From JACKFB01 sp041389525 (lineage in GTDB: Bacteria; Myxococcota_A; UBA9042; PHBI01; JACKFB01): a stretch of 64,000 nucleotides of DNA. The stretch covers positions 1 through 64,000 of the forward strand of contig JAWKRR010000005.1 in the NCBI GenBank assembly GCA_041389525.1, in the 5' to 3' direction. Both the position numbers and the translations under genes were made by a program. Numbering within the stretch: the stretch's first letter is position 1; each line of letters starts with the position of its first letter. The notes beneath the pieces were generated by a model, which ran no database searches, was not told the origin of the DNA, and saw nothing but the letters and a program-made list of their open reading frames with translations. Positions 43,183-54,133 of the stretch are shown piece by piece.

Positions 43183-45375
43183 CTACCAGTCGTCGCGCGA
43201 CGCCACCCGGTAGAGCTTCCCGGCCGCCTGGCACTCGCGCCGCGCGGCGTCGTCCAGCAGCGCCATGCTGATCTGAGTGCGCGTGGCCGCCGCACGGTAG
43301 GCCGCCCGCAGCACCGCGTTCTTGATGGAGCCGCCCGAGAGCTCGTAGCAGTCGCCCAGCAGATCGAAGTCCAGATCGTCGGCCAGCGGTGCCGTCTCGG
43401 GCAGCAGGTGGCGCCAGATCGTCGCGCGCGTGTCGGCCTCGGGGAAGGGGAAGTTGATCTTGAAGGACAGCCGCCGCTCCAGCGCCGAGTCCAGCGAGGT
43501 CTTCAGGTTCGTGGTCAGCATCACCAGCCCGTCGTAGCGCTCGATGAGCTGCAGCAGGGTGTTGACCTCCATGTTGGCGAAGCGGTCGTTGGCCTGCTTG
43601 ACCTCGACCCGCTTGGAGAACAGCGAGTCCGCCTCGTCAAAGAGCAGCACCGCGTGGGCCGAGCGCGCCTCCGCGAAGACGCGGGTCAGGTTCTTCTCGG
43701 TCTCGCCGATGTACTTGCTCATCACGTTGGCGACGTTGACCCGGTAGAGCCCCAGGCCAAGCTCGGCCGCGATGATCTCGGCCGAGAGCGTCTTCCCCGT
43801 CCCCGGGTCGCCATCGAAGAGCGCGGACAGACCCCGGCCCTTGTTGAACTTCTTGCCGAAGCCCCACTCGCGAAACACGATCTGCTGGGCGCTGACCGCC
43901 TCGATGATCTCGCGGATCTGCCCCTTCGTCTCCTGCGGCAGGATCAGGTCGTCCAGCCGCAGGTCCGCCACGTCGCGGTCGGCGTACTGGTTGAGGCGGT
44001 GGCGAAGCTGCGTCCAGGCGCCCTCGAGCAGATCGGCGTGGGTGACGAAGGGGGGGCCGGCCTGCGAGGCGATGCGCGACGCGGCGGCGCTGGCGGCCAG
44101 AAGCACGGCGTTCTTGATGTAGCCGCCGGTGAACTCGAAGCGGCGGGCGAGGTAGGCGACGTCCACCTCGGGCCCCAGGGGCAGCTCCGGCGGGAGGTGC
44201 ACGCGCCAGATCGCCTCGCGCAGGCTGGGCGAGGGCGTCTCAAAGTCGACCCTATAAAGGATGCGGCGGTCCAGCGCGCTGTCGAGGGCCTGGGGCGCGT
44301 TGGTCGCCAAGATGACGACGCCCTCGAACTGCTCGAGCGCCGCCAACAGCGCCGAGAGGTGCCCGGTGCCGCGCTGATGGGTCGCGAAGAGCGCCTCGCA
44401 CTCGTCGAAGAAGAGCACCGCGTCCTGCAGCCGCGCCTCGCGCAGGAGGTTGTCGAGGTTCGCCTCCCACGAGCGCTGCTGATCGGTCAGCCGCGCCGCG
44501 TCGACGCTGATGAGGCGGCGGCCCAGGTGGTTGGCGACCGCCCGCGCCGTCAGCGTCTTCCCCGTGCCGGGCGGGCCCGAGTAGAGCATCACGATGCCGC
44601 GCCCGTAGGCGACCGCGCTCTCGAGCCCCCACGCGCGCAGGGCCTGGCGGTAGCTGTCGTGCTGCCCGATCAGCCTGACGATCGCTGCCTTCTCTTCAGG
44701 CGGCAGCACGACCTGCGCCAGGGTCTCGGTCGGCTCGATGACGCGCGAGAAGGCCCGCAGCGCCGGGTCCTCGCCGTCGATTCCCATGAGCAGCGCCACG
44801 AGTCGCGCAGGCAGCCGCAGCTCGAGGTTGAGGAAGTCGTCGCCCGAATCGACGCCGCCGCGCCCGACCAGCAGCAGGTTGTGGCGCAGCAGCCGCCCGT
44901 TGGGCCCGAAGGTCTCGCGACGCCCGATGCGATCGCTGAAATCGCCCGCCAGCACCGCCAGCGTGACGTCCACGTCGAGGTGCGCGCGGTAGCCCAGCCC
45001 CTTGAGCCGCCCGTAGAGCCCGTTGAAGCTGCCATCGATGGCGGGCGCCAGGGCCAGCATGAGGACGTCCAGCTCGAAGTCGTCGAGCTGAAAGGACTGC
45101 TGCAGCTTCAGGGCCGCCGGGGGCGCGTCGGTCTTGGCCACGCGGGCGTCGAGCCGATCTCGGGCGGCCTTTTCAGCGTCGGCCAGGGCCTCGGGATCGG
45201 GCTCCGAGCCGGTCATCGTCGCGATGGGGTCGCGGGGGACCAGCCCGGCGAGCTCGCGCTCGGCCAGCACGCGGCGGCAGCGGGCGCGCAGCACCTCGAG
45301 GCGGTCGGAGACGTAGTCCACGTCGGAGGTGTAGGGCTCGGCGCCGGAAGCGGGCTGGGTCTTGGGTTTGGCCAT
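43183..45375 (-). CDS. Tandem AAA+ ATPase
   Basis: 730 aa with two AAA+ modules. An N-terminal helical domain (1-240) resembles the winged-helix region of such ATPases. First module: Walker A SGPPGTGKTLTARA (about 265), Walker B VLFFDECEALFA, sensor ILATNAPQALDSALDRR. Second module: GDPGTGKTLSAE (about 510), VLLFDEADSLFSKR, and MLTTNLKTSLDSALERR. Both modules have Arg fingers and intact ATP motifs. This two-module form is known from ATPases of extracellular contractile injection systems (Afp15-like), but no sheath, tube or baseplate genes are nearby. It is monocistronic and divergent from the protease gene. Confidence 0.9.
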   Translation of the reverse strand: MAKPKTQPASGAEPYTSDVDYVSDRLEVLRARCRRVLAERELAGLVPRDPIATMTGSEPDPEALADAEKAARDRLDARVAKTDAPPAALKLQQSFQLDDFELDVLMLALAPAIDGSFNGLYGRLKGLGYRAHLDVDVTLAVLAGDFSDRIGRRETFGPNGRLLRHNLLLVGRGGVDSGDDFLNLELRLPARLVALLMGIDGEDPALRAFSRVIEPTETLAQVVLPPEEKAAIVRLIGQHDSYRQALRAWGLESAVAYGRGIVMLYSGPPGTGKTLTARAVANHLGRRLISVDAARLTDQQRSWEANLDNLLREARLQDAVLFFDECEALFATHQRGTGHLSALLAALEQFEGVVILATNAPQALDSALDRRILYRVDFETPSPSLREAIWRVHLPPELPLGPEVDVAYLARRFEFTGGYIKNAVLLAASAAASRIASQAGPPFVTHADLLEGAWTQLRHRLNQYADRDVADLRLDDLILPQETKGQIREIIEAVSAQQIVFREWGFGKKFNKGRGLSALFDGDPGTGKTLSAEIIAAELGLGLYRVNVANVMSKYIGETEKNLTRVFAEARSAHAVLLFDEADSLFSKRVEVKQANDRFANMEVNTLLQLIERYDGLVMLTTNLKTSLDSALERRLSFKINFPFPEADTRATIWRHLLPETAPLADDLDFDLLGDCYELSGGSIKNAVLRAAYRAAATRTQISMALLDDAARRECQAAGKLYRVASRDDW

Positions 45376-45564
45376 GAGGCGAACGTTATCAGGCGTACCC
45401 CCGGGAATACAGGGGGCGCCGGACCATTACACCCACTCGTGCCGCGCGCTAGGGCGTGCCGCCGCGGCGGCTGGCTGGATCGGGCGACGGGGGCGGGCTA
45501 GGCTTCAGGTCTCGCCCCGCGGCTGCAGTTCGGGACGGGAGCGCTCACCCCAAGGATTTCGCCG

Positions 45565-48500
45565 GTGATCATCGACCCTCGCCGCCATTTGCTAGGCGCC
45601 ACCTGCTTCCTCGTGGGTGCGGTGTTGGTGCTCGCCTACGACTTCGAGGATCGCGGGCGCCACTTCGACACGCCGGCGGCCCAGGCGAAGACCGACCGCG
45701 CCGGGGTCTACGACCTGTCGAAGGCGCGGATGCTGATGCGGGTCGTGGGGCATGTGCGCAGCCACTACGTCGACCCCGACCGCGTCGACCCGCGGGAGAT
45801 GGCCCTGGCGGCGATGCGGGCCATCCAGACCAAGGTCCCCGAGGTGCGGGTCATCGCCGAGCGCGACGGCAAGAACCGGCCGAAGAACCTGACGGTGTCG
45901 GTGGCCGAAGCGACCAAGGAGTTCGCGCTCGACCGGGTGAGCGACCTCTATGAGCTGAACTGGAAGCTCATGGACATCTTCAACTTCCTCGAGCGGAACC
46001 TGCCGGTGACGGCCGACCTCGAGGACATCGAATACACCGCCACCAACGGGCTGCTCTCGACGTTGGACCCCCACAGCGTGCTCATCACGCCGCAGGCGTA
46101 CCGCGAGATGCAGATGGGCACCCAGGGCCGGTTTGGCGGGCTGGGCATCGTGGTCAGCGTGCGCGAGGGCGTGCTGACGGTGATGAGCGTGATGGACGGG
46201 ACGCCCGCGTCGAAGGCGGGGCTTCAGAGCGGCGACCAGATCGCGCGGATCGGCGAGGAGTCGACGGTCAACATGGCGCTCAGCGAGGCGGTCAATCGGC
46301 TGCGCGGCGAGCCGGGGACCTCCATCGTGGTCTGGGTGGCGCGCAAGGGCTGGCCGGACGCGAAGCCGTTCAACCTGACGCGCGAGGAGATCCGGCTACG
46401 GTCGGTGGTGCACGCGGATCTCGGGCAGGGCGTGGGCTACGTGAAGATCCGGAACTTCCAGGGGAACACGGCCGACGACCTGGAGGACGCGCTGACCAAG
46501 CTGACCGCGGGCGGCAAGAAGCTCGGCGGGCTGGTGCTGGACCTGCGAAATAACCCGGGCGGGCTGCTGGATCAGGCGATTCGGGTGAGCGACCGCTTCA
46601 TCAGCGACGGCACGCTGGTCACCACCGTGCGCGAGCGCGGCAAGGAGCGAGAGGAGCGCCACGCGACGCGGGCCGGGACCTTGGACGACGTGCCGATGGT
46701 GGTGCTGGTGAACCGCGGTTCAGCGTCGGCGTCGGAGATCGTCGCCGGGGCGCTGAAGCACGACGAGCGGGCGCTGGTCATCGGGACGACCAGCTTCGGC
46801 AAGGGCTCGGTGCAGGTGGTCTATCAGCTCGACGACGCCGCGCTGAAGCTGACCATCGCGCAGTACCTGACGCCGGGCGACATCTCGATTCAGTCGGTGG
46901 GCATCGTACCGGACGTGGAGATCGAGTCGCTGAGCGTGGACAAGGAGCGGATGAACCTGCACCCCGATGAGCGTGACCTGCAGGGCGAGGCGGGCCTGGA
47001 CAGCCACCTGGACTCGAAGCGGACCACCGACGTGAAGCCCTCGGTGCGGCTTGAGCTGCTGCAGACCGCCGAGGAGGACAAGGAGGCCGAGGGCGACGAG
47101 GGGGACGGGCCGCCGAAGGACACGCTGACCTTGCTGGCGCGCGACCTGCTGGTGGCGGCACCCGCGGTGGGGCGGCGCGCGGCGCTGGTGCAGGCCAAGG
47201 GCTTCCTCGACGCGCGGCAGGCCACCGAGGACGCGCGGGTGGTGGCGGCCATGGCGGCGCTGGGGCTGGATTGGCAGCGCGGTGCGGGCAAGGGGCTGCC
47301 GAACGTGAGCGCCAAGCTGGAGCTGGTGGCCGCGCCGGGGCGTCTGGGGACGCGGATGCTGGCCGGCGACAAGGTCACGCTGAGGGCGACCGTGAAGAAC
47401 GAGGGGAAGGCGACGGCGTGGCGGATGCACGGCGTGATTCACTCGGCGGTGCCTGCGTTTTCGGGGCGCGAGCTGGTGTTTGGCCGCATCGAACCGGGGG
47501 CGGAGAAGAGCTGGGAGACCCAGATCGAGCTGCCGCGCAGCCTCGCCGCGCAGGCCGACCAGCTGCGTCTGGAGCTCTTCAGCGATGACGCGAGCTTGAC
47601 CGAGGACGCCGACAAGCAGGCGGGGCTCATCGTGGAGATGAACGCCCAGCCGGAGCCGCGCTTCGCCTACAGCGCGCGGGTCATCGACACCAAGGGCTCC
47701 GGCGACGGCTTGGTGCAGCGGGGCGAGCGCTTCGACCTCGTGGTCGACGTGACCAACGTGGGCGAGGGCGACGCGGACGACGTGCTGCTGACGGTGAAAA
47801 ACGAGTCGGGCGAGGCCGTCTTCATCGAGGACGGGCGCGAGCGGGTCGGGAAGCTGGCGGCGGGCGCCTCGTCGCGGGTGCGCTTCGTGCTCTCGGTGAA
47901 GCCCACCCTGAAGTCCCAGGACGTGCAGCTCACCCTGCGGATCGTCGACCAGGGCCTGCGCGAGTGGACCGAGGACAGCCTGAGCCTGCCTGTGTTCCCG
48001 GCGGAGTTCCCGAAGGGGCAGCGGGCGAGCTGGCTCGGCGAGGTCGTGGCGGCCCCCGTGTCGGTCCACGCCGGGGCGCACCGGGAGACGGACGTGGTCG
48101 CCCACGTGAGCGTCGGCGCGATCCTGCCGGTGGTCGCGGTGGCGGGAGACTGGGCCGGGGTGGCGCTGGAGGCGCGCGACGGCGAGGAGGCGATGGGCTG
48201 GGTGCCTGCGGCCAGCGTCCAGCGGCGTGACGGGGCTACGGCGCGCTTTGTAGGCGTGGCGAACGTGGCCCGGCACGAGCCCCCGGCGCTCGGGATCCCC
48301 AACCTGCATCAGGTCCTGGTCACGGGCGACGCGACGCTGGACGTGGCGGGCACGGCGCGCTTCGCGGACGGCGGGCATGGGAGGCGCTACGTCTACGTGT
48401 ACCGCGGCGACGACAAGGTCTTCTTCAAGGCGGGCAGCGGCGACGACGGGTCGCGGGCGACCTTGGATTTCGCGGCGAAGATCCCGCTGGAGCCGGGCCG

Positions 48501-48588
48501 AAACGAGCTGGTCATCGTCGCGCGGGAGGGCGAAGAGGACGTCACGCGCCACAGCTTCGCCGTGTATCGCACGGGGAAGACGAGGTGA
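45565..48588 (+). CDS. C-terminal-processing (S41) serine protease of the MXAN_5808 type
   Basis: 1007 aa from a GTG at 45565 with AAGGA upstream. An N-terminal signal anchor (residues 9-26) is followed by a PDZ domain (about 185-265; GGLGIVVSVREGVLTV, TPASKAGLQSGDQIARIG). The S41 catalytic domain has NRGSASASEIVAGAL (nucleophile Ser386/388) and GTTSFGKGSVQVVY (Lys413 of the Ser/Lys dyad). The C-terminal 450 residues are unusual for S41: an acidic linker, beta-sandwich regions (TLRATVKNEGKATAW) and an SH3-like part (GAHRETDVVAHVSVGAILPV). This resembles the MXAN_5808-family proteases. The next gene overlaps by GTGA and may be its partner. Confidence 0.9.
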   Translation: MIIDPRRHLLGATCFLVGAVLVLAYDFEDRGRHFDTPAAQAKTDRAGVYDLSKARMLMRVVGHVRSHYVDPDRVDPREMALAAMRAIQTKVPEVRVIAERDGKNRPKNLTVSVAEATKEFALDRVSDLYELNWKLMDIFNFLERNLPVTADLEDIEYTATNGLLSTLDPHSVLITPQAYREMQMGTQGRFGGLGIVVSVREGVLTVMSVMDGTPASKAGLQSGDQIARIGEESTVNMALSEAVNRLRGEPGTSIVVWVARKGWPDAKPFNLTREEIRLRSVVHADLGQGVGYVKIRNFQGNTADDLEDALTKLTAGGKKLGGLVLDLRNNPGGLLDQAIRVSDRFISDGTLVTTVRERGKEREERHATRAGTLDDVPMVVLVNRGSASASEIVAGALKHDERALVIGTTSFGKGSVQVVYQLDDAALKLTIAQYLTPGDISIQSVGIVPDVEIESLSVDKERMNLHPDERDLQGEAGLDSHLDSKRTTDVKPSVRLELLQTAEEDKEAEGDEGDGPPKDTLTLLARDLLVAAPAVGRRAALVQAKGFLDARQATEDARVVAAMAALGLDWQRGAGKGLPNVSAKLELVAAPGRLGTRMLAGDKVTLRATVKNEGKATAWRMHGVIHSAVPAFSGRELVFGRIEPGAEKSWETQIELPRSLAAQADQLRLELFSDDASLTEDADKQAGLIVEMNAQPEPRFAYSARVIDTKGSGDGLVQRGERFDLVVDVTNVGEGDADDVLLTVKNESGEAVFIEDGRERVGKLAAGASSRVRFVLSVKPTLKSQDVQLTLRIVDQGLREWTEDSLSLPVFPAEFPKGQRASWLGEVVAAPVSVHAGAHRETDVVAHVSVGAILPVVAVAGDWAGVALEARDGEEAMGWVPAASVQRRDGATARFVGVANVARHEPPALGIPNLHQVLVTGDATLDVAGTARFADGGHGRRYVYVYRGDDKVFFKAGSGDDGSRATLDFAAKIPLEPGRNELVIVAREGEEDVTRHSFAVYRTGKTR

Positions 48589-49409
48589 ACCGAGCGGCCG
48601 CGGTCCGGGTGGCGGTGGCGCTCGCGCTGGTGGGGCTGGCTGCGGACGGCGCCGTGGCCGCCGAGGCGGAGGACGCAGCGGCGGTGGCTGACCCGGGGCC
48701 GCGGGCGATGGAGCGCGGCGTGGCGTTCGCGCGGGTCGGCGGCTACACGAAGGCCCTGCTGTGGTTTGAGCGCGCGCTGCCCACCATGAGTGGCGGCAGC
48801 GACGTCTTCTACAACCTCACGACCACCAGCGAGGCGCTGAAGGACTACAAGCGGGTGCACCTGTACGCGCGAGGATTCCTGGCGCGCGAGCCCGCCGGAG
48901 CGGACGCCGACGCCTTCCGGGCGCGGGTGGCCGAGGCGGCGCGGAAGCTCAAGGCGGCCGGGATGGCGCCGGTGCCGGTTCAGTTCGCGCTGGAGCCCGC
49001 TGGTCTGGAGGTCCGGGTCGAGCACGCGCCGCTCGGGGTCACCGGCGGCGACGCGATCCCGCTGGCGCCGGGGCGCTACGCGGTGGAGGTGACCGCGCCG
49101 GGCTATGAACCCTGGCGCCTGGCGCTCGAGGTGGGCTCGAAACCTCAGACGGTAGCTGGCGTCTTGACGCGGCGGGTGAGCCACGGCCACCTGGTCGTGG
49201 AGACCAAGCCCGCGGCCGGTGTCTCCGTCTTCGTCGACGAGCGGCTGGTCGGGAAGACGCCCCTCGCCGCGCCCGTCCGGCTCGAGACCGGGCGCGTGTT
49301 GGTGCGCTTTGAGCTGGACGGCTACGACCTGTGGTCCCGCTACGTCGAGATCCGCGACGGCCAGACCGAGACCCTGCGGCCGACTCTGGAGAAGCGCCGC
49401 GGCCCGTGA
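48585..49409 (+). CDS. PEGA-domain protein with N-terminal TPR-like region
   Basis: 274 aa from a GTG overlapping the protease stop (GTGA). A signal peptide (VAVALALVGLAADGAVAA) precedes a TPR pair (VGGYTKALLWFERALPTMSG). Two PEGA-like beta domains follow: about 135-195, and a typical one at 200-270 (LVVETKPAAGVSVFVDERL, GKTPLAAPVRLETGR). PEGA domains are surface-layer or envelope binding modules. It is translationally coupled to the protease, so possibly a substrate-presenting partner. The stop codon is inside a hairpin shared with the convergent symporter gene. Confidence 0.8.
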   Translation: MNRAAAVRVAVALALVGLAADGAVAAEAEDAAAVADPGPRAMERGVAFARVGGYTKALLWFERALPTMSGGSDVFYNLTTTSEALKDYKRVHLYARGFLAREPAGADADAFRARVAEAARKLKAAGMAPVPVQFALEPAGLEVRVEHAPLGVTGGDAIPLAPGRYAVEVTAPGYEPWRLALEVGSKPQTVAGVLTRRVSHGHLVVETKPAAGVSVFVDERLVGKTPLAAPVRLETGRVLVRFELDGYDLWSRYVEIRDGQTETLRPTLEKRRGP

Positions 49410-49434
49410 TCTCGGCAGCGCCAGCCCGAGATCA
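49407..49434. terminator. Bidirectional hairpin terminator spanning both stop codons
   Basis: TGATCTCGG (49407-49415) and CCGAGATCA (49426-49434) form a perfect 9-bp stem with a 10-nt loop. The left arm begins with the TGA of the PEGA gene, and the right arm ends with the complement of the symporter's TGA. No U-tract is present. Confidence 0.6.
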
Positions 49435-50985
49435 GCTGTGGGACCGAATCTCGCCTGATTTCAGCTTGGCCGTGTAGTCGTCGAGGGCGGCGCGCACCTT
49501 GCCCGAGAGCAGGACCACGCCGAGGATGTTCGGGAAGGCCATGCCGAGGATCATCAGATCGCTGAAGTCGAGGATGTTGGTGGCCGTGACCTGGGAACCG
49601 AGGAACACGAAGACCAGGAACACGACGCGGTAGGCCATCGACGAGCGGTCGCCGAAGAGCCAGACCCAGCAGCGCTCGCCGTAGTAGGACCACGAGATCA
49701 TCGTGGAGTAGGCGAAGAGGAAGACCGCGACCGAGAGCATGTAGGGGAACCAGGCGACGACGCTGCCGAAGGCCTGGGAGGTCAGGGCGGCGCCGTTGTT
49801 GGTGAGGACGAGCTCGGCGTTGACGGGGTCGTTGTAGGCGCCGGTGGTCACGATGACCAAGGCGGTCATGGTGCAGACGACGACGGTGTCGATGAAGGGC
49901 TCGAGCACCGAGACGATGCCCTCCTCGACCGAGTACTTCACCTTGGCGGCGGAGTGGGCGATGGCGGCCGAGCCGATGCCGGCCTCGTTGGAGAAGGCGG
50001 CGCGCTTGAAGCCGGTGATCAGGACGCCGACGAAGCCACCGAAGGCGGCCTGGGGCGAGAAGGCCTCGCTGACGATGAGCGCGAGGGCGTGGGGGACGGC
50101 CGCGGCGTCGGCGATGAGGATGTAGAGGCAGGCCAGGATGTAGAAGCCGCACATCGCCGGGACGATCTTGTCGGCGACCGAGGCGATGCGCCGGATGCCG
50201 CCGATGATGACGATGCCGACCAGCACGGTCATCACCAGCCCGTAGATCCAGGAGTTTCCTTCCAAAAAGGGCAGCACCAGCTTGATCTGCTCGAGGCTCT
50301 GCTTGACCTGGAAGGTGTTGCCGCCGCCAAAGGAGCCGCCGATGCATAGGATCGCGAAGGCGACCGCCAGGACCTTGCCCAGCGGCTTCATCTTGATCTC
50401 TTCGAGGCCCTTGGAGAGGTAGAGGACCGCGCCGCCCAGCACGCGGCCGTCGGGGCGCACCTCGCGGTACATCTGGCCCAGGGTGACCTCGGCGAACTTC
50501 GACGACATGCCGAGGAGGCCGGCGACGATCATCCAGAAGGTGGCGCCGGGGCCGCCGGTGGCGACGGCGATGGCGACGCCGGCGATGTTGCCCAAGCCGA
50601 CGGTCGCGGACAGGGCGGCCGACAGCGCCTGGAAGTGCGAGACCTCGCCGGGGCTGTCGGGCTCGTCGTACTTGCCGCGGACCAGCTGGATGGCGTGGCC
50701 GAACATGCGCACGTTCACGAAGCCCATGCGCAGCGTGAAGAACACGGCGCCGACGATGAGCCAGGCGACCACCAGGGGCATGTCGAGGACGGGGATGCTC
50801 CAGAAGAGCACGGTGGCGATCGGCGTGACCAGGTAGTCGCCGAAGAACTTGTCGATGCGCTGTTCCATCGCCAGGGCGGCGGTCTGCGAGGCGGCGTCCG
50901 CGGCGAGGGCGACCGAGGGCAGCGCGGCTCCCAGCACGGCTCCGAGGGTCGTGGCCAGGGCTGTCACGGGGCGGGGGACGCGCAT
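49432..50985 (-). CDS. Sodium:alanine/glycine symporter (AGCS family)
   Basis: 517 aa with about 11 membrane helices. Family motifs include SAALSATVGLGNIAGVAIAV and GPGATFWMIVAGLLGMSSKFAE, EVRPDGRVLGGAVLYLSKGL and the conserved FKRAAFSNEAGIGSAAIAH. It imports alanine or glycine with sodium. Unusual for the family, the first 30 residues look like a cleavable signal peptide (ALPSVALAADA). A good promoter lies at 51019-51047. Confidence 0.92.
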   Translation of the reverse strand: MRVPRPVTALATTLGAVLGAALPSVALAADAASQTAALAMEQRIDKFFGDYLVTPIATVLFWSIPVLDMPLVVAWLIVGAVFFTLRMGFVNVRMFGHAIQLVRGKYDEPDSPGEVSHFQALSAALSATVGLGNIAGVAIAVATGGPGATFWMIVAGLLGMSSKFAEVTLGQMYREVRPDGRVLGGAVLYLSKGLEEIKMKPLGKVLAVAFAILCIGGSFGGGNTFQVKQSLEQIKLVLPFLEGNSWIYGLVMTVLVGIVIIGGIRRIASVADKIVPAMCGFYILACLYILIADAAAVPHALALIVSEAFSPQAAFGGFVGVLITGFKRAAFSNEAGIGSAAIAHSAAKVKYSVEEGIVSVLEPFIDTVVVCTMTALVIVTTGAYNDPVNAELVLTNNGAALTSQAFGSVVAWFPYMLSVAVFLFAYSTMISWSYYGERCWVWLFGDRSSMAYRVVFLVFVFLGSQVTATNILDFSDLMILGMAFPNILGVVLLSGKVRAALDDYTAKLKSGEIRSHS

Positions 50986-51018
50986 GGGTTCTCCGGAAGC
51001 GACTCGGGGGAAGGCGGC

Positions 51019-51047
51019 AGTATAGGGAACCGCGGCCCGGTCGTCAG
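51019..51047 (-). promoter_or_regulatory. Putative promoter of the alanine symporter gene
   Basis: CTGACG (51042-51047) and TATACT (51019-51024) with a 17-bp spacer on the minus strand, about 35 bp before the ATG. Seventeen bases of it recur at the promoter before 57078. Confidence 0.5.
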
Positions 51048-51066
51048 GTAGCCCACGCGTCAGGGG

Positions 51067-52857
<1,791 letters not shown>

Positions 52858-52991
52858 AGGGCGGCATCCTACCCTGACGGCCTGCCCGCGCGAAGGGGAG
52901 GCGCCACGGTTGCGGCAGACCGGCCGCGGACCACCCCAGACCTCGCGGGGGCCGGTGCTCGGCGCGGATTCAGGCTCGGCACATCGTCACG

Positions 52992-53021
52992 TTGCCGCCC
53001 TCGCGGCGCGCGTGCTAGATA
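52992..53021 (+). promoter_or_regulatory. Putative promoter of the zinc-ribbon/TolA-like operon
   Basis: TTGCCG (52992-52997) and TAGATA (53016-53021) at 18-bp spacing, about 85 bp before the GTG at 53108, in the 250-bp divergent region with the secretion-ATPase gene. Confidence 0.45.
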
Positions 53022-53107
53022 CGCCTGAGATCGGCTGGCTTTGAGGCTTCCGGGGCAATGGGTCTCGGTCCCAGTCAGACCACGTGCCGGGACGCAACGA
53101 TCACGCC

Positions 53108-54133
53108 GTGACAGAGATCATCTGCATCAGCTGCTGGAGCAGCTTCGAGATCGACCCTCGAACCGCCGCCAGCGCACAGGTCACCTGTCCGTTGTGTGGC
53201 TTCGTCCAAGCGGGCCCGGCTCCGAAGCCGACCACGGTCCCGCCTCGGAGTCCCGACACCCTCGCCGACGGGCCGGGAGCGGGCGGGCAACGGGCCGCCC
53301 AGCGCGCGACGACCATCCCGCCCGACCCGGGTCCGGTCGCCGGCCGCGGGGCCGCGCCGCCGCCGCTGCCACCTCCAGTCCCCGGCGCCGCGATGAAGCC
53401 CGCCATCGACCGAAGCGCCGATCCCTTCAGCGCCATCGAGGCCGAGCTGGGCGATCTGGGCTTCGAGGGTGTGCTGGACGCGTCGCCGTCCCACGAGGGC
53501 AGCGAGGTCTCCGCGGTCAGCGCCATCCTCGCCGACATCGCGGGCGGTGGTGAGGGGGCTCCGGAGGGTGGGGCCGACCGCGGGGCGAGCGCCCCAACCC
53601 GCTGGAAGCTGCGCACGGGCTCCGGCCTGCTGCTGCATTTCCCCACCTACGAGACCGCCATCATCTGGGCCGCCGGGCACGACGGGCCCCTCGGAATCAC
53701 CTGCGGAGACCTGGATTTTCGGCGCTACAAGGCGTTCCACCACGCGACGAAGTCCATCGGCGACCCGCTGGAGGCGCTGCAGGCGACCCCGTCGTTCGAG
53801 GAGCGCCCCGACCTCGGCGCCGCGTTGCCGCCCGAACCCCTCGAGCCGGCGCACCTCACCGCGCGGGCCCAGGAGTCAGCGCCTCTGGACCTCGGAGCCT
53901 CCGCCCCCGCCCGGAGCGCGCCGCCGCAGAGAGCCCCTGAACCCGCCCCCAGCATGGAAAGCCCGCCATCCCGCCCCAGCCGATCGCGGGTTCAGGATTT
54001 CAGCTTTCGCACCGGTCACTCTGTTTCGATCTGGCCGTCGCGCCTCATCTTCCTTACCCTGGGAATCATCCTTGGAGCCAGCGCGGTATATTATCTCGCT
54101 TGGTTAGGGATCATGCCCGGGGTTCAGTATTGA
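53108..54133 (+). CDS. Zinc-ribbon / GYF-like / single-TM protein
   Basis: 341 aa from the GTG at 53108; a GTG at 53084 would add 8 residues. A zinc ribbon opens the protein (C6-x2-C9 and C27-x2-C30 in ICISCW and TCPLCGF). A Pro/Ala-rich linker, an acidic stretch and a compact domain (about 165-225; WKLRTGSGLLLHFPTYETA, ITCGDLDFRRYKAFHH) of GYF or response-sensor type follow. A single C-terminal membrane helix lies at about 310-335 (FLTLGIILGASAVYYLAWLG). The N-terminal parts are thus cytoplasmic. Zinc ribbon plus GYF-like plus TM is the arrangement of the N-terminal half of AgmX/GltJ. The stop overlaps the next ATG (TGATG). Confidence 0.7.
   Translation: MTEIICISCWSSFEIDPRTAASAQVTCPLCGFVQAGPAPKPTTVPPRSPDTLADGPGAGGQRAAQRATTIPPDPGPVAGRGAAPPPLPPPVPGAAMKPAIDRSADPFSAIEAELGDLGFEGVLDASPSHEGSEVSAVSAILADIAGGGEGAPEGGADRGASAPTRWKLRTGSGLLLHFPTYETAIIWAAGHDGPLGITCGDLDFRRYKAFHHATKSIGDPLEALQATPSFEERPDLGAALPPEPLEPAHLTARAQESAPLDLGASAPARSAPPQRAPEPAPSMESPPSRPSRSRVQDFSFRTGHSVSIWPSRLIFLTLGIILGASAVYYLAWLGIMPGVQY

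Noticed and set aside
42929..43213. A 94-codon plus-strand frame with some amino-acid variety
   Set aside because: No start signal, no motif, ends inside the AAA+ gene; treated as non-coding or remnant.
43183..45375. Part of a contractile injection system cluster
   Set aside because: Only the ATPase is present; no sheath, tube, spike or baseplate genes were found in the surrounding 20 kb.
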